A stretch of DNA of 64,000 bases, from assembly GCA_030434245.1 (NCBI GenBank), contig JAUISX010000003.1:358238-422237 (forward strand), given 5' to 3'. This DNA comes from Porphyromonadaceae bacterium W3.11 (GTDB lineage Bacteria; Bacteroidota; Bacteroidia; Bacteroidales; Porphyromonadaceae). Below the pieces are notes generated by a model. That model searched no databases. It worked only from the letters and a program-made list of their open reading frames with translations, and had not been told where the DNA came from. A program made the position numbers and the translations under genes. Shown here piece by piece: positions 44,548 to 53,259 of the stretch (the first letter of the stretch is position 1; the number at the start of each line of letters is the position of its first letter).

Positions 44548-46746
44548 TTGTTTTTATTGGTAAATCAGATGCTGTTTGCTCAATCTATAACGGGCATCAT
44601 TAAAGACTCTACAGACGGCGCTGCAATAAATCAAGTGCGGATTACTGCTTATGGACAGTCTGACTCGATTTGTGTATATTCTGATGCAAAAGGTCGTTTT
44701 GTACTACAACCTTTGGATGACATGCGACTGGTGCGATTTGTCTTTTCGCACATGTCCTATGAGCCTATGGAGCTTAACTACTCCAATGAGTCCCCAATAG
44801 AGGTTTACCTTAATCCTAAAACAACTCTATTGGACGAGGTGGTCATCAAGCAAGAGTTTCTCTCAAGAAAAGATGGAAATACTATCGTGAATATCTCTCG
44901 GATTCCCAATATTTCCAATCTGCAATTTGATCAGATACTCGCGAGAATCCCAGGCTTAATAAAAACTGGTGAAGGCAATTATTCACTCAATGGTAGGAGT
45001 GCCGTCATATATATTAATGGTGTCAAACAATTTATTTCCGCTAGCTCTTTGGCTACATTCCTTTCTAGTCTTCCAGCTGATGCTGTCTCTAGTGTCGAGC
45101 TTATTCCTATCAACTCAGGTGAATACTCCGCAAGCACTGAGGCTGTAATCAATGTCAAAATAAATCCAAATATCCCTCTAGGCTACTCTTTTCAACCGTC
45201 ACTTTATTCGTCTTTTATTCAAGACGGGGTGAAGAATATCGGAGCCAATTTGTTCTACATGACTAAAATTGGACGGTTGCTCTTTCATAATTCATTTTCA
45301 TATTCAAATGAAAAAGTTTATTCGGACTATCGTGATAGCCTATTTCTCGTAAATCAAGTACCTCTTATCTACAAAAGTAGTCGTAGAGGTCGGCTTAATG
45401 TACTAACTTACAATGCCTCTCTACGGTATACGCTCTCTAATAGCCACAGTCTGGGCTTCAATGCGTTTATATACTATGACACTGGTAAGCCAACATCGCA
45501 GTGGGACACGCCATCCAATAAGTCTCTCATCCAAAGGAAGGAGCGTAGTGACCTGTATAATTTTTCTCTCTCCTACCAAATACCTTCTACCAATCTTACT
45601 TTTAATGGAAATATCGGATACGCTTTTTCGTATGGAGGGGTTTATGAAGAAACGGATTACATTTCTTCAGATGGTGAGCAGTATAATCATTCAGACGTAC
45701 GTATGAGCGGTTTCCTTAATACTATTTACGCCGATCTACACTCTACTTTTGGGGATTGGAAGCTTAACTATGGACTCCAAGCAGACTATAATGGTGTGAG
45801 GGATAAGTCTTTATATCAAGATGGGAGACGATCCGTCTTTGGTGGTTTTGAGGTCCTTCCCGCTCTTTATGCACATATCCAATATCCAATTAGTAAATAC
45901 TTAGCACTTAAGGGTGGTCTTCGGATGGAAACTACATACTATCAATATGACCTCGATGGGGAGGCTCCAACCAAGAGCTACACATCCTTTTTCCCATCAT
46001 TTCTAATGAATGGAGACTTCTCTAATTATGCTTTTCAGATAGGACTAGTTTCGAATATCATTCGACCAAAATACCAATTGATGATTCCTGGATTACGACA
46101 GGTCAGCGATTATATGTACTACTCAGGTAATCCTAGACTTAAACCCAGCAACGGCTATGGACTTGTACTTAATAATACATTTTTTGGATATGCACAGCTT
46201 AATTTTAAGTTGGCTTGGGTAACTAATTACCCTGGTAGTACATACACAAAAGAAAATGATTATTTCATTAGATCAACTAAGAATATTTCTGATCATCGAT
46301 ATTTCACTACAAATCTAGTTCTACCGTTCTCTTTTTTTGAAGACAAACTAATGGGGCATTTTCAAGCGAATGGTACTTATGCTAAGTCGTACAACTTTAG
46401 AAACAACTATATGCTCCCTATGGGCAGACCCTCATCCTATTGGTCACATAACTACAACATTAATGTAAATTATTCTCCAACTAATCGATTTACTATTGCT
46501 CTTTATGGCTCTTATAATCCGCCATTTTTCGGTACAATGCAAGATCGTTCGTGGAATACAAGTTGGAATTTAGAGTTAAACTATTCCTTTCTTAAGGAAC
46601 GCAATCTAACGCTTTTTTTAGGAGCGTATAATATCTTTGAACAAGATAGTATGAGTAAGTCTTATTTCCTGGAAAATACTATTTACTCAAAGTTCTTCAG
46701 TATAGGTAGTGTCCCCAAAAGTGTGTACGGCAGAATGCGTCTCTGA
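44548..46746 (+). CDS. TonB/OmpA-like outer-membrane barrel protein, damaged at both ends
   Basis: Remaining frame of 732 codons. The readable protein has a CarboxypepD_reg-like domain (IIKDSTDGAAINQVRITAYG), a plug-like part (ILARIPGLIKTGEGNYSLNG, INGVKQF, LPADAVSSVELIP) and a barrel of OMP_b-brl_3 type. The only in-frame start here is TTG 44548 or the ATG at 44569. A perfect signal peptide (MIKKTLVFLFLLVNQ) would result if the A9 run at 44528-44536 had eight A. The C-terminus from residue 721 (SVPKSVYGRMRL) is read from an IS256 element; the true last 36 codons are at 48144-48251. Probably non-functional or phase-variable. Confidence 0.75.
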   Translation: MFLLVNQMLFAQSITGIIKDSTDGAAINQVRITAYGQSDSICVYSDAKGRFVLQPLDDMRLVRFVFSHMSYEPMELNYSNESPIEVYLNPKTTLLDEVVIKQEFLSRKDGNTIVNISRIPNISNLQFDQILARIPGLIKTGEGNYSLNGRSAVIYINGVKQFISASSLATFLSSLPADAVSSVELIPINSGEYSASTEAVINVKINPNIPLGYSFQPSLYSSFIQDGVKNIGANLFYMTKIGRLLFHNSFSYSNEKVYSDYRDSLFLVNQVPLIYKSSRRGRLNVLTYNASLRYTLSNSHSLGFNAFIYYDTGKPTSQWDTPSNKSLIQRKERSDLYNFSLSYQIPSTNLTFNGNIGYAFSYGGVYEETDYISSDGEQYNHSDVRMSGFLNTIYADLHSTFGDWKLNYGLQADYNGVRDKSLYQDGRRSVFGGFEVLPALYAHIQYPISKYLALKGGLRMETTYYQYDLDGEAPTKSYTSFFPSFLMNGDFSNYAFQIGLVSNIIRPKYQLMIPGLRQVSDYMYYSGNPRLKPSNGYGLVLNNTFFGYAQLNFKLAWVTNYPGSTYTKENDYFIRSTKNISDHRYFTTNLVLPFSFFEDKLMGHFQANGTYAKSYNFRNNYMLPMGRPSSYWSHNYNINVNYSPTNRFTIALYGSYNPPFFGTMQDRSWNTSWNLELNYSFLKERNLTLFLGAYNIFEQDSMSKSYFLENTIYSKFFSIGSVPKSVYGRMRL

Positions 46747-48141
46747 AAAGCAAACCTACATATTTTTTCGCTTTGTTTTCCATAAACATTAAAGATAGAC
46801 CAATAAAGAATTAAGGCAAGGCTGTCGTAGCACCGCGGAGACACCGCCTTGCCGTATTCTTTTAGGTTGATATCTTTGTGTTGGAAAATAAAGCACATTG
46901 TTGTTATTTACTTTTCATTGTTCTTCCTAAGTCCAAGAGTTAGATCTCCTATTCTTTTCTTCAGATAGTTTGCATTGATTGCAATACTACCTATCAAGTG
47001 TAGAGCGGATTCTACGCTAGGTAATGCACATTTATATCGAGCCCCTTTCTTTACCTGTCTATTGAAGCGTTCTATCCAGTTAGTACTATGAATGTACTTG
47101 CGAACACTGACGTCGTATTTTAGGTATGTGAAGTAATACTCTATCCTCTGACCGTTAGCTATTTTTGTGAGAAAAGGATAGCTCTTACGCCATCTGAACG
47201 CAAAGTTTTTAAAGCTCTCTAGGCCATCTAAAGGTGAGCTTCTTGAGCCGTCTTTACTAAAGACCTCCTGTAGATCACTTGCGATGGCTGACTTATCTCG
47301 AGGGCGTATCTTTCGAGTTATTTCTCGCTGTAGATGCACCGTGCAGAGCTGGACTTCCACTTCTGTAAAGTGCTCACGTGCAACCTCTTCAATGTTATTC
47401 AACCCGTCTGAAATGATTAGTCCTACCTCTTCGAGTCCTCGGCTTTTTAGATCCTCAAAAAACTCGCCCCAGATGCCGCTTCCCTCTGTTGGATTATTAT
47501 AGACACCCACGATGTCTCGACGTCCTTCGCTATCTAAACTCATCACTACAAAAAATGCCTCCTTGCTCACACTTTCTCCTCTCCGTACAGGAAGATATGT
47601 AGCATCGATAACAAGTGCCTCTAAAGTCCTCGGTAGACGTCTTTGACGCCACTCTTCTACTGCTTCTTGGGTCGATAAGGAGAGACGATTGATTTGACTC
47701 GTACTATAACGTTTACCATACAAACGCTCGAATACTCCAGAGATATCCTCCATCGTATTACCGCAGCTATATAGATAACCTGCTAGTTCTCCCATCTCTT
47801 TCTCTTGATCTTTGAGAACGCCTAAAATCAAGGGCATGAAGCCCTGCTGTCGAGTTCGGGGTACTCGTAATTCTAGCATATTACCACTCGCAAAGATGCG
47901 ACGGGAGCGGTATCCATTGCTCACATCGCCACTATCTTCTTTATACAGTTCCCTCTCCCCTTGCATCGCTATTTCGATGATTAACTCCATTAAACGGCCA
48001 ACTCCATTTGGCTCTGTCATCAAGTTTGATAGAATTTCCTTAAATTGCATTTGTGTAAGTCTCATCTTCTTGTTTATCTTTTGTTTTTAACTTTTCAAAG
48101 ATAACATTCTTGGGACTTACACACTTTTTGGGGACAGTATC
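46707..48141 (-). mobile_element. IS256-family insertion sequence inside the barrel gene
   Basis: Bounded by inverted repeats TAGTGTCCCCAAAAGTGTGTA (46707-46727) and its partner (48118-48139, one A longer and one mismatch). The flanks carry the direct repeat TCAGTATAGG (46697-46706 and 48142-48151), of which 8-10 bases are the target duplication. The exact right end is ambiguous by two bases. The transposase gene is on the minus strand, opposite to the disrupted gene. Confidence 0.88.
46908..48065 (-). CDS. IS256 (mutator-type) transposase
   Basis: 385 residues. The mutator DDE triad is visible: Asp in LVIDATYLPVR, Asp in LIISDGLNNIEEV and Glu in STNWIERFNRQVKK. The CTVHLQRE motif (C-x2-H) that follows the second Asp in this family is present. 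The gene is complete and undamaged, so the element may be active. Confidence 0.93.
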   Translation of the reverse strand: MRLTQMQFKEILSNLMTEPNGVGRLMELIIEIAMQGERELYKEDSGDVSNGYRSRRIFASGNMLELRVPRTRQQGFMPLILGVLKDQEKEMGELAGYLYSCGNTMEDISGVFERLYGKRYSTSQINRLSLSTQEAVEEWRQRRLPRTLEALVIDATYLPVRRGESVSKEAFFVVMSLDSEGRRDIVGVYNNPTEGSGIWGEFFEDLKSRGLEEVGLIISDGLNNIEEVAREHFTEVEVQLCTVHLQREITRKIRPRDKSAIASDLQEVFSKDGSRSSPLDGLESFKNFAFRWRKSYPFLTKIANGQRIEYYFTYLKYDVSVRKYIHSTNWIERFNRQVKKGARYKCALPSVESALHLIGSIAINANYLKKRIGDLTLGLRKNNEK

Positions 48142-48143
48142 TC

Positions 48144-48251
48144 AGTATAGGACCATCTATAATGATTTCCCTCAAGTACAGACTAAATAAAGGACAAAAG
48201 GTAATTGAAGAATATCGGGATTATACTCCCAATTCCTCTCGTATGCGATAG
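48144..48251 (+). pseudogene. Displaced 3' end of the outer-membrane barrel gene
   Basis: In the same frame as the part left of the IS256 element, it reads SIGPSIMISLKYRLNKGQKV and ends NSSRMR before TAG at 48249. PSIMISLKYRLNKGQK is a typical closing strand of OMP_b-brl_3 barrels. Joining it to position 46707 restores an intact C-terminus, so the IS insertion removed the last 36 codons, including the signal for outer-membrane assembly. Confidence 0.85.
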
Positions 48252-48314
48252 ATAGAATTTATTAGAAATATGGAAGTTAAACGCTAGATAAAACTCTTAC
48301 AGACTATTATTAAT

Positions 48315-48394
48315 AACGTGAGTTCAATTTAAGTAACTATAGCAAGAGCCTCTTTATCAGTAAATTCAAGATTTAAGGAAGGCTTTTTAGTCAT
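48315..48394 (-). pseudogene. Remnant of an IS982-type element (3' end)
   Basis: AACGTGAGTTCA (48315 on) matches the IS982 inverted repeat of the element at 23350-24423. The minus strand reads MTKKPSLNLEFTDKEALAI before a stop, matching the transposase C-terminus MPKKPELNLEIIKKTNEIAI. Only about 80 bases remain; the rest has been lost. Confidence 0.8.
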
Positions 48395-48416
48395 TCAGTG
48401 ATATGCACCAAAATGA

Positions 48417-48455
48417 GAAAAGTCGCTGTAAAGACCTGCTTTACAACGACTTTTC
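48417..48455. terminator. Hairpin at the junction, possible bidirectional terminator
   Basis: GAAAAGTCG (48417-48425) pairs with CGACTTTTC (48447-48455), with GTAAAG/CTTTAC inside. No gene ends close by except the fragmented barrel and the remnant. Confidence 0.5.
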
Positions 48456-48675
48456 TATTGATTTTGAAGCCTTTTCTGATTACTCTCGTAAACCTCTCTT
48501 TAGCTTCTTGCGGTATGGACGGATCTTGAACGGAAACGTCCTAAGTCGTTATTAATTACAGTCTACTAATTTTCCACTAATACCACTGTAGCAAAATTGT
48601 AGCACGATTTTGAATATCTACAGACTACTACTCTGAATACTTATTGAACACACACTTGCATCCTTCTCAGCGGTA

Positions 48676-48683
48676 CAAAGTTA
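48676..48683 (-). promoter_or_regulatory. Minus-strand promoter-like box with no gene behind it
   Basis: TAACTTTG fits TAnnTTTG and is typical of promoters, but the leftward frames close quickly (MQVCVQ then stop). It may belong to an integrase gene that has been lost. Confidence 0.35.
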
Positions 48684-48749
48684 GCGAAAAACGAACTAAC
48701 AGCCAAACCTCTGTTAATTAAATCATTAACCTACTCCCTGCTACAAACC

Positions 48750-48800
48750 CAGGTGCAAGGTGCAAGCCTCTATATATAGAAGGCTTGCACCTTGCACCTG
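48750..48800. repeat. 51-bp palindrome with repeated GGTGCAA units
   Basis: Two exact 20-base arms (CAGGTGCAAGGTGCAAGCCT and its complement) surround CTATATATAGA, itself nearly self-complementary. Each arm contains GGTGCAA twice in tandem, so the site could bind a dimeric protein or form a cruciform. Confidence 0.85.
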
Positions 48801-48886
48801 AGGTTCTCTTAAAGCCTTGTATGATTATTGATTTCTAATGTGTCAAAGTATGCCAATTGAGGATTTTGACCAAACAATCAGGATTT

Positions 48887-48994
48887 TTGCAATCACCATT
48901 GCAATCAATTCGCATGCAGGAAGTTAGAGTATTCTTAACTATTAATTATGCACCTAATGAGAAAACACTTGCAATTGGTGCATATTCTTGCAAT
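48887..48994 (+). repeat. Four copies of TTGCAAT before the HTH gene
   Basis: TTGCAAT occurs at 48887, 48899, 48969 and 48988, with start-to-start distances of 12 and 19 within the pairs. They lie 43-150 bases before the HTH start, as operators or small iterons would. Confidence 0.55.
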
Positions 48995-49036
48995 AATCGG
49001 GTTGGTACATTTCTTAGGTGCTGGTAACTTTAACAT

Positions 49037-49381
49037 ATGAACAGAATAAATATAATTCTGAGAGAATTGAGAGAGCAAAGGAGCCTCAAACAAGAGGATG
49101 TCGCTGAAATGCTCAATGTTTCACCTAGTACCTATTCACGATGGGAACGAGGTGAAAAGGAACTATCTTCAAGTGAAATTGAGAGAATTTCTCGTGTGTT
49201 TTTTGGCAATGAATTAAAACTATATGCAATACTTGCAAGTCCTTTGATAGAATTATCACCCATCACAAATATTACAGTGTCAATATATACTGAGGAAGCA
49301 TACAAAAACCTATTGGTGTATTTGTCATCTTGCAATCCAAAATCAATAATTATTATTCAGAATTCAAACCAATGGAAGTAA
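49037..49381 (+). CDS. XRE-type helix-turn-helix regulator
   Basis: 114 residues. Residues 5-60 form an HTH_3 domain (LRELREQRSLKQEDVAEMLN, SPSTYSRWERGEKELSSSEI). The C-terminal 50 residues are short and hydrophobic without clear identity. It overlaps the next gene by 10 bases. The TTGCAAT repeats and the 51-bp palindrome lie upstream and may be its targets. It likely controls the replication or transfer module of the element. Confidence 0.8.
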   Translation: MNRINIILRELREQRSLKQEDVAEMLNVSPSTYSRWERGEKELSSSEIERISRVFFGNELKLYAILASPLIELSPITNITVSIYTEEAYKNLLVYLSSCNPKSIIIIQNSNQWK

Positions 49382-49761
49382 TAGGATTTGAAAGTGATGC
49401 TTTTCAAGATCTTTTAGAACGGATTAAGAAGATTGAGGGCTTTGTCGAACGGAGCTCCTCACTCCTTCAAGAGATAGACGAAGAGCTTGAGATGACCTCT
49501 AAAGATGTGATGAACGTATTAAACATATCAAAGTCCACACTCTATCGATGGCGAAAATCACAAATGATACCATTCCGATTTACGGGCAATGGTGATGTAC
49601 GCTATCCTTATAAAAGTGTATGTAATGCTATTAAGAGTAACCGACTCACAGTTGTGGGGCTTACTTCAGATGATGCCCTAAGAGAATTAAACAAATACAA
49701 GGACAATATAATACTAAGCTGTTGTTCAACAAAATCGATAACAGAAGAGAGTGATGATTGA
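49372..49761 (+). CDS. Helix-turn-helix DNA-binding protein
   Basis: 129 residues from the start MEVIGFESDAFQDLLERIKK at 49372, which overlaps the stop of the previous gene (ATGGAAGTAA). An earlier ATG at 49330 would overlap more and add a weak tail. A coiled-coil-like N-terminal helix is followed by an HTH_17-type domain (MTSKDVMNVLNISKSTLYRW, RKSQMIPFRFTG, DVRYPYKSV), as in excisionase-like or DUF3853-type proteins of Bacteroidota mobile elements. It overlaps the primase-helicase start by 8 bases. Confidence 0.75.
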   Translation: MEVIGFESDAFQDLLERIKKIEGFVERSSSLLQEIDEELEMTSKDVMNVLNISKSTLYRWRKSQMIPFRFTGNGDVRYPYKSVCNAIKSNRLTVVGLTSDDALRELNKYKDNIILSCCSTKSITEESDD

Positions 49762-51817
49762 TAAAGAACAGATATTAACTCTAACACAAGGAGGTTTGAA
49801 TGTGTATAACCACTACTTGGGTTTCGAAGTGAACACTCATAAGAACTTCAGAAGTCCCTTTTATGACGATAAAAAGCCTTCATGCCATATCTACTATGAT
49901 GCTAAAAGTACATCATACAAGTTTCATGACCACGGAGAACCGAGTTACTCTGGAGACTGCTTTTGGTTTGTTGGAGAGCTTTATGGATTGGATACGAGAC
50001 GAGATTTTCTTGATATTCTCAAACTGATAGTTCAAGATTTAATGCTCCCGATAAGGGTCACAGATGATTATCCGTCACGTTTTGACAAGCGTCATATTCA
50101 GAGGAAATGGGTTAGACCTAAAGCTATCCAAGAAGAAGAGAGGATAGATAATAAGCCATATAAAATCCAAACGATATCCTACTCGCAGCCCTTTCTTACC
50201 TTTTGGGGAAGATATGGGGTAGATGAGAATACGCTCAAAAGATACAATGTCATCAATATCTCTCAGTTTGAATCCATCAATTCACAAGGTGAGGCTTATA
50301 CTATAAAAGCAACTGGCACGGAGCCAATATATGGCTATAAGGGGTATGATTATGTCAAGATTTACAGACCCAATAGCACGAAGCTACGCTTTTTATATGG
50401 AGGTAGGAAACCTTCTCTCTATTGTTTTGGGCTTGATCAATTACCAACAAAAGGAGATGTTCTTTTAATCACTGGAGGAGAAAAAGATGTTCTATCACTT
50501 GCAGCACATGGCTTCAATGCAATCTGCTTCAATAGTGAGACTTCAGTAATTCCTGAGAGCCTAATTGATGGATTGTCACTTCGTTTTAGGCATATTGTAC
50601 TCCTATATGATGTTGATGAAACAGGCATTCGAGAGAGTGAAAGACAGAAAGTAGCTTTGGAAAAGTACAAGGTCAGAAGTATTCAATTGCCACTGAGTGG
50701 AGGTCAATTTGAAAAGGATGTCTCTGACTTTTTCTCCCTTGGACATACATCAGAAGAATTAAGAGGTCTTCTAGCTACTTTACTGCAAGAAATATACTCG
50801 GAGACTCTAATGATGATGAAGTCATGTGAGATAGATTATGCCAATCCTCCAGACTTGTCTAAAGCAATCGTTTCTGTAAATGATGTCCCACTTGGCACAC
50901 AGGATAATTTGTTTTGTATCACAGGTGGAGAGGGAACAGGTAAGAGCAACTTTGTATCTGCCATTCTTGCTGGAGCAATGAGATATGATGCTCTTGTACC
51001 AGAGGAAACTCTTGGATTGGAGGTGAATCCTAATCCCTATGGCTTAGCTGTAATACATTATGACACCGAACAATCAGAAGCACAGCTATATAAAAATCTT
51101 GGAAAGACCTTGCGACGAGCATCACTGGTGCAGGTTCCTTCTTTCTATCACTCTCTTTACTTAGCCTCTTTATCTCGACAAGACAGACTTAGGTTAATCA
51201 GAGATAGTATGGATTTACTCTACCACGAACACGGAGGTATCCATTTGGTAGTTATAGATGGAATTGCGGATTTAATTAGGTCTGCCAATGATGAAAGCGA
51301 GAGTATAGCGATAGTGGATGAACTCTACCGACTAGCAGGCATCTACAATACATGTATTATCTGTGTGCTTCATTTTGTTCCAAATGGAGTAAAGCTTCGA
51401 GGCCATATCGGCTCTGAACTTCAGCGAAAAGCTGCTGGGATTTTATCAATAGAAAAAGACGACAATCCAGAACTCTCCGTAGTCAAAGCACTTAAAGTGA
51501 GAGATGGTAGCCCTTTGGATGTACCGATGATGCTTTTCGGCTGGGACAAAGAGTTGGACATGTTCGCCTACAGAGGTGAGAAGTCCAAGGAAGAAAAAGA
51601 GAAAAGAAAGACGGTTGATTTAGCCTCTCTTGCCAAGGAGATTATGGCTGGGCGTGAGGTTATATCCTATAGTGAATTGGTTGATGCCGTGATGGAGGAG
51701 ATGGATGTCAAAGATAGGACGGCGAAAAAGTACATAGCTTATATGAGAGATCAAGATATCTTATCTCAGGAAAACAGTGGAAACTACATAAAAGGGAAGC
51801 TATGTCATACTTCTTAA
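49754..51817 (+). CDS. Toprim-RecA-like primase/helicase of the mobile element
   Basis: 687 residues. The N-terminal region (about 10-80) resembles a primase zinc-finger domain without its zinc cysteines: [17 protein letters not shown] and [21 protein letters not shown] Toprim domain follows at about 235-320 ([18 protein letters not shown], then [19 protein letters not shown]). The C-terminal half is a RecA-like ATPase with Walker [10 protein letters not shown] near 395 and [11 protein letters not shown], as in RepA/DnaB-like helicases. The usual start is ATG 49754; GTG at 49751 is an alternative. Replication of the excised element is the likely job. The tail overlaps the next gene by 16 bases. 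Confidence 0.85.
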   Translation: MIDKEQILTLTQGGLNVYNHYLGFEVNTHKNFRSPFYDDKKPSCHIYYDAKSTSYKFHDHGEPSYSGDCFWFVGELYGLDTRRDFLDILKLIVQDLMLPIRVTDDYPSRFDKRHIQRKWVRPKAIQEEERIDNKPYKIQTISYSQPFLTFWGRYGVDENTLKRYNVINISQFESINSQGEAYTIKATGTEPIYGYKGYDYVKIYRPNSTKLRFLYGGRKPSLYCFGLDQLPTKGDVLLITGGEKDVLSLAAHGFNAICFNSETSVIPESLIDGLSLRFRHIVLLYDVDETGIRESERQKVALEKYKVRSIQLPLSGGQFEKDVSDFFSLGHTSEELRGLLATLLQEIYSETLMMMKSCEIDYANPPDLSKAIVSVNDVPLGTQDNLFCITGGEGTGKSNFVSAILAGAMRYDALVPEETLGLEVNPNPYGLAVIHYDTEQSEAQLYKNLGKTLRRASLVQVPSFYHSLYLASLSRQDRLRLIRDSMDLLYHEHGGIHLVVIDGIADLIRSANDESESIAIVDELYRLAGIYNTCIICVLHFVPNGVKLRGHIGSELQRKAAGILSIEKDDNPELSVVKALKVRDGSPLDVPMMLFGWDKELDMFAYRGEKSKEEKEKRKTVDLASLAKEIMAGREVISYSELVDAVMEEMDVKDRTAKKYIAYMRDQDILSQENSGNYIKGKLCHTS

Positions 51818-52113
51818 ATGAACCTCCTGAGTCTTCTGAGCACAAATCCGAGTTTGAGCTTCTTAAGGAGATGCTTGTCAATATGGAGGGTAAGCTAAAT
51901 CAATTGCTTGCCCTCCAAGAAACGACTATTCATCCTCCAATGCGACCAGAATACTTAGATATTATTGATGTGTCAAAGCTCTTGAAAGTAGAGCAAAAGA
52001 CTATCTACAACTGGGTGTCTCTCGGCAAAATACCTTTTATCAAAGCTAATGGTCGTCTCCTCTTCTTGAGGCACGAAATAGATGATATGCTTCGTAGAAG
52101 AGATGAATGGTAA
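51802..52113 (+). CDS. Excisionase-like HTH protein
   Basis: 103 residues. An N-terminal helical part (about 15-45, [20 protein letters not shown]) precedes an HTH_17 domain ([40 protein letters not shown]), the pattern of excisionases and related MerR-like proteins in Bacteroidota integrative elements. It overlaps the primase-helicase by 16 bases and is the last gene of that unit. Confidence 0.8.
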   Translation: MSYFLNEPPESSEHKSEFELLKEMLVNMEGKLNQLLALQETTIHPPMRPEYLDIIDVSKLLKVEQKTIYNWVSLGKIPFIKANGRLLFLRHEIDDMLRRRDEW

Positions 52114-52130
52114 CAGTTTGTTCAAATTAT

Positions 52131-52159
52131 AGCTCTCGTTCATTTTTATTGAACGAGCT
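52131..52159. promoter_or_regulatory. Hairpin that contains an operator-like 17-mer
   Basis: AGCTC/GAGCT arms flank the 17-mer GTTCATTTTTATTGAAC (52138-52154). It may both end the upstream unit and act as operator I of the AbiE-like operon. Confidence 0.6.
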
Positions 52160-52177
52160 AAACTAAATGAATTAGTA

Positions 52178-52209
52178 TTTGGCAGCTTTTGTTTTGTTCA
52201 GTATATTTG
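52178..52209 (+). promoter_or_regulatory. Promoter of the AbiE-like operon
   Basis: TTTG (52178-52181), 20 bases, then TATATTTG (52202-52209): a near-perfect Bacteroidota promoter, with transcription expected about seven bases after the box. Confidence 0.75.
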
Positions 52210-52213
52210 CAAT

Positions 52214-52230
52214 GTTCAATAAAATTGAAC
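52214..52230. promoter_or_regulatory. Operator at the transcription start of the AbiE-like operon
   Basis: GTTCAATAAAATTGAAC, 7-bp arms and 3-bp centre. It matches the 17-mer at 52138-52154 in the form GTTCA-N7-TGAAC. It overlaps the expected transcription start, as a repressor site would. Confidence 0.7.
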
Positions 52231-52236
52231 AAGTAT

Positions 52237-53259
52237 ATGTCGCTGAACAAAAATATGGAGGAAATACAAATTATCGAACAGACTGTGAGAGCATTAGCCA
52301 CTCAATGGAATGATGTTGACAACTTTATCTCGTACAAATGCTACAATGGTAAAGGCTCAGAGAATATGTATGTAATAACCATTTCTGGAATTGACTTCAA
52401 TTGTATAGTGGAGAATGAAGTCAATGGAACGAATTTTTTGCGAATAAAAAATAGAGTTGAAGAGTATAGGTCAAACAACCAGGAACCATTCATGTTGGTG
52501 GCTAGTTATGTTAATCCATTTCTGTACGAAGATTTGCGTAGGCATAATATTAATGTTGCTGACACTGCTGGTAATTGCCAAATAAGATATACGAATGGTG
52601 CTAACGTGATGTTACAGCTTTCTCATACAGGGGAGAAAGAACCTGTGAGTATAAAGAAAAGCTATCCTCTGTTCCAAGAGGCTGGATTAAAAGTAATCTT
52701 TTTACTCTTACAAAATCCTGACAATGTTAGCAAAACATACAGAGAGATTAAAGAGCTAAGTGATGTCTCTCTCGGTACCGTAAAAAATATCATTGATGAA
52801 TTGATAGCACGTAAATACATCTTGATCTCAAAAAGGAAAAGAGTATTAAAGGAGCGTCGTCAGTTGCTTGATCTATGGGCTGAGAACTACAATAGGATAC
52901 TTAAGCCAAAACTATTTGTTGCTCGGTTAGCATTCCGAAGCCAACAGTATAGGGAAAGGTGGCAGGAAATCTCCTTGCCAGAAGGAATGTATTGGAGTGG
53001 AGAAGCAGCGTCTTACATACTCAATGGGTATCTTCTACCCCAGTCTTTTGAACTTTTTACTGACATTCCTATATCAATGATAATGAAAACAGGGGCAGTA
53101 CGTACAGCAGATGGCGAAATTCTTGTATATCGAAAGTTTTGGAAAGGAGATACACTTCCATATATATTGATTTATGCTGATTTAGTAGGAAGTGAGAATA
53201 GCCGTTGTATTGAAGCTGCTCAAAAATTGTTAGACAATGAACTTTCAGATTTCAAGTGA
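52237..53259 (+). CDS. AbiEi-like antitoxin / transcriptional regulator (type IV toxin-antitoxin)
   Basis: 340 residues from ATG 52237. ATG 52255 (MEEIQIIEQT) is also possible, but starts before 52210 would lie inside the promoter. The N-terminal part (about 1-130) has DTAGNCQIRYTNGANVML. At about 145-195 a winged HTH follows (VIFLLLQNPDNVSKTYREIK, LSDVSLGTVKNIIDELIARK). The C-terminal half (EGMYWSGEAASYILNGYLLP) matches the AbiEi_C-type fold. Known AbiEi proteins repress their own promoters through inverted repeats and neutralise the AbiEii nucleotidyltransferase. The next gene overlaps by 23 bases. Confidence 0.82.
   Translation: MSLNKNMEEIQIIEQTVRALATQWNDVDNFISYKCYNGKGSENMYVITISGIDFNCIVENEVNGTNFLRIKNRVEEYRSNNQEPFMLVASYVNPFLYEDLRRHNINVADTAGNCQIRYTNGANVMLQLSHTGEKEPVSIKKSYPLFQEAGLKVIFLLLQNPDNVSKTYREIKELSDVSLGTVKNIIDELIARKYILISKRKRVLKERRQLLDLWAENYNRILKPKLFVARLAFRSQQYRERWQEISLPEGMYWSGEAASYILNGYLLPQSFELFTDIPISMIMKTGAVRTADGEILVYRKFWKGDTLPYILIYADLVGSENSRCIEAAQKLLDNELSDFK

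Larger units (their letters stand above)
48252..49036. other. 785-base junction region, repeat-rich, no gene
   Basis: Holds an IS982-type remnant (48315-48394), a hairpin (48417-48455), a minus-strand promoter-like TAACTTTG (48676-48683), a 51-bp palindrome (48750-48800) and four TTGCAAT copies (48887-48994). It is probably the left part of the integrative element. No att site can be assigned because the other end is outside the window. Confidence 0.45.

Noticed and set aside
48460..48600. Reading frame resembling PFKIRPYRKKLKRGLRE on the minus strand
   Set aside because: No start codon in frame, short, and no recognised relation; it could be the end of a lost gene, but I cannot support it.
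48676..48700. Integrase gene start on the minus strand
   Set aside because: The promoter box is good, but all leftward frames close within a few codons, so at most a lost gene.
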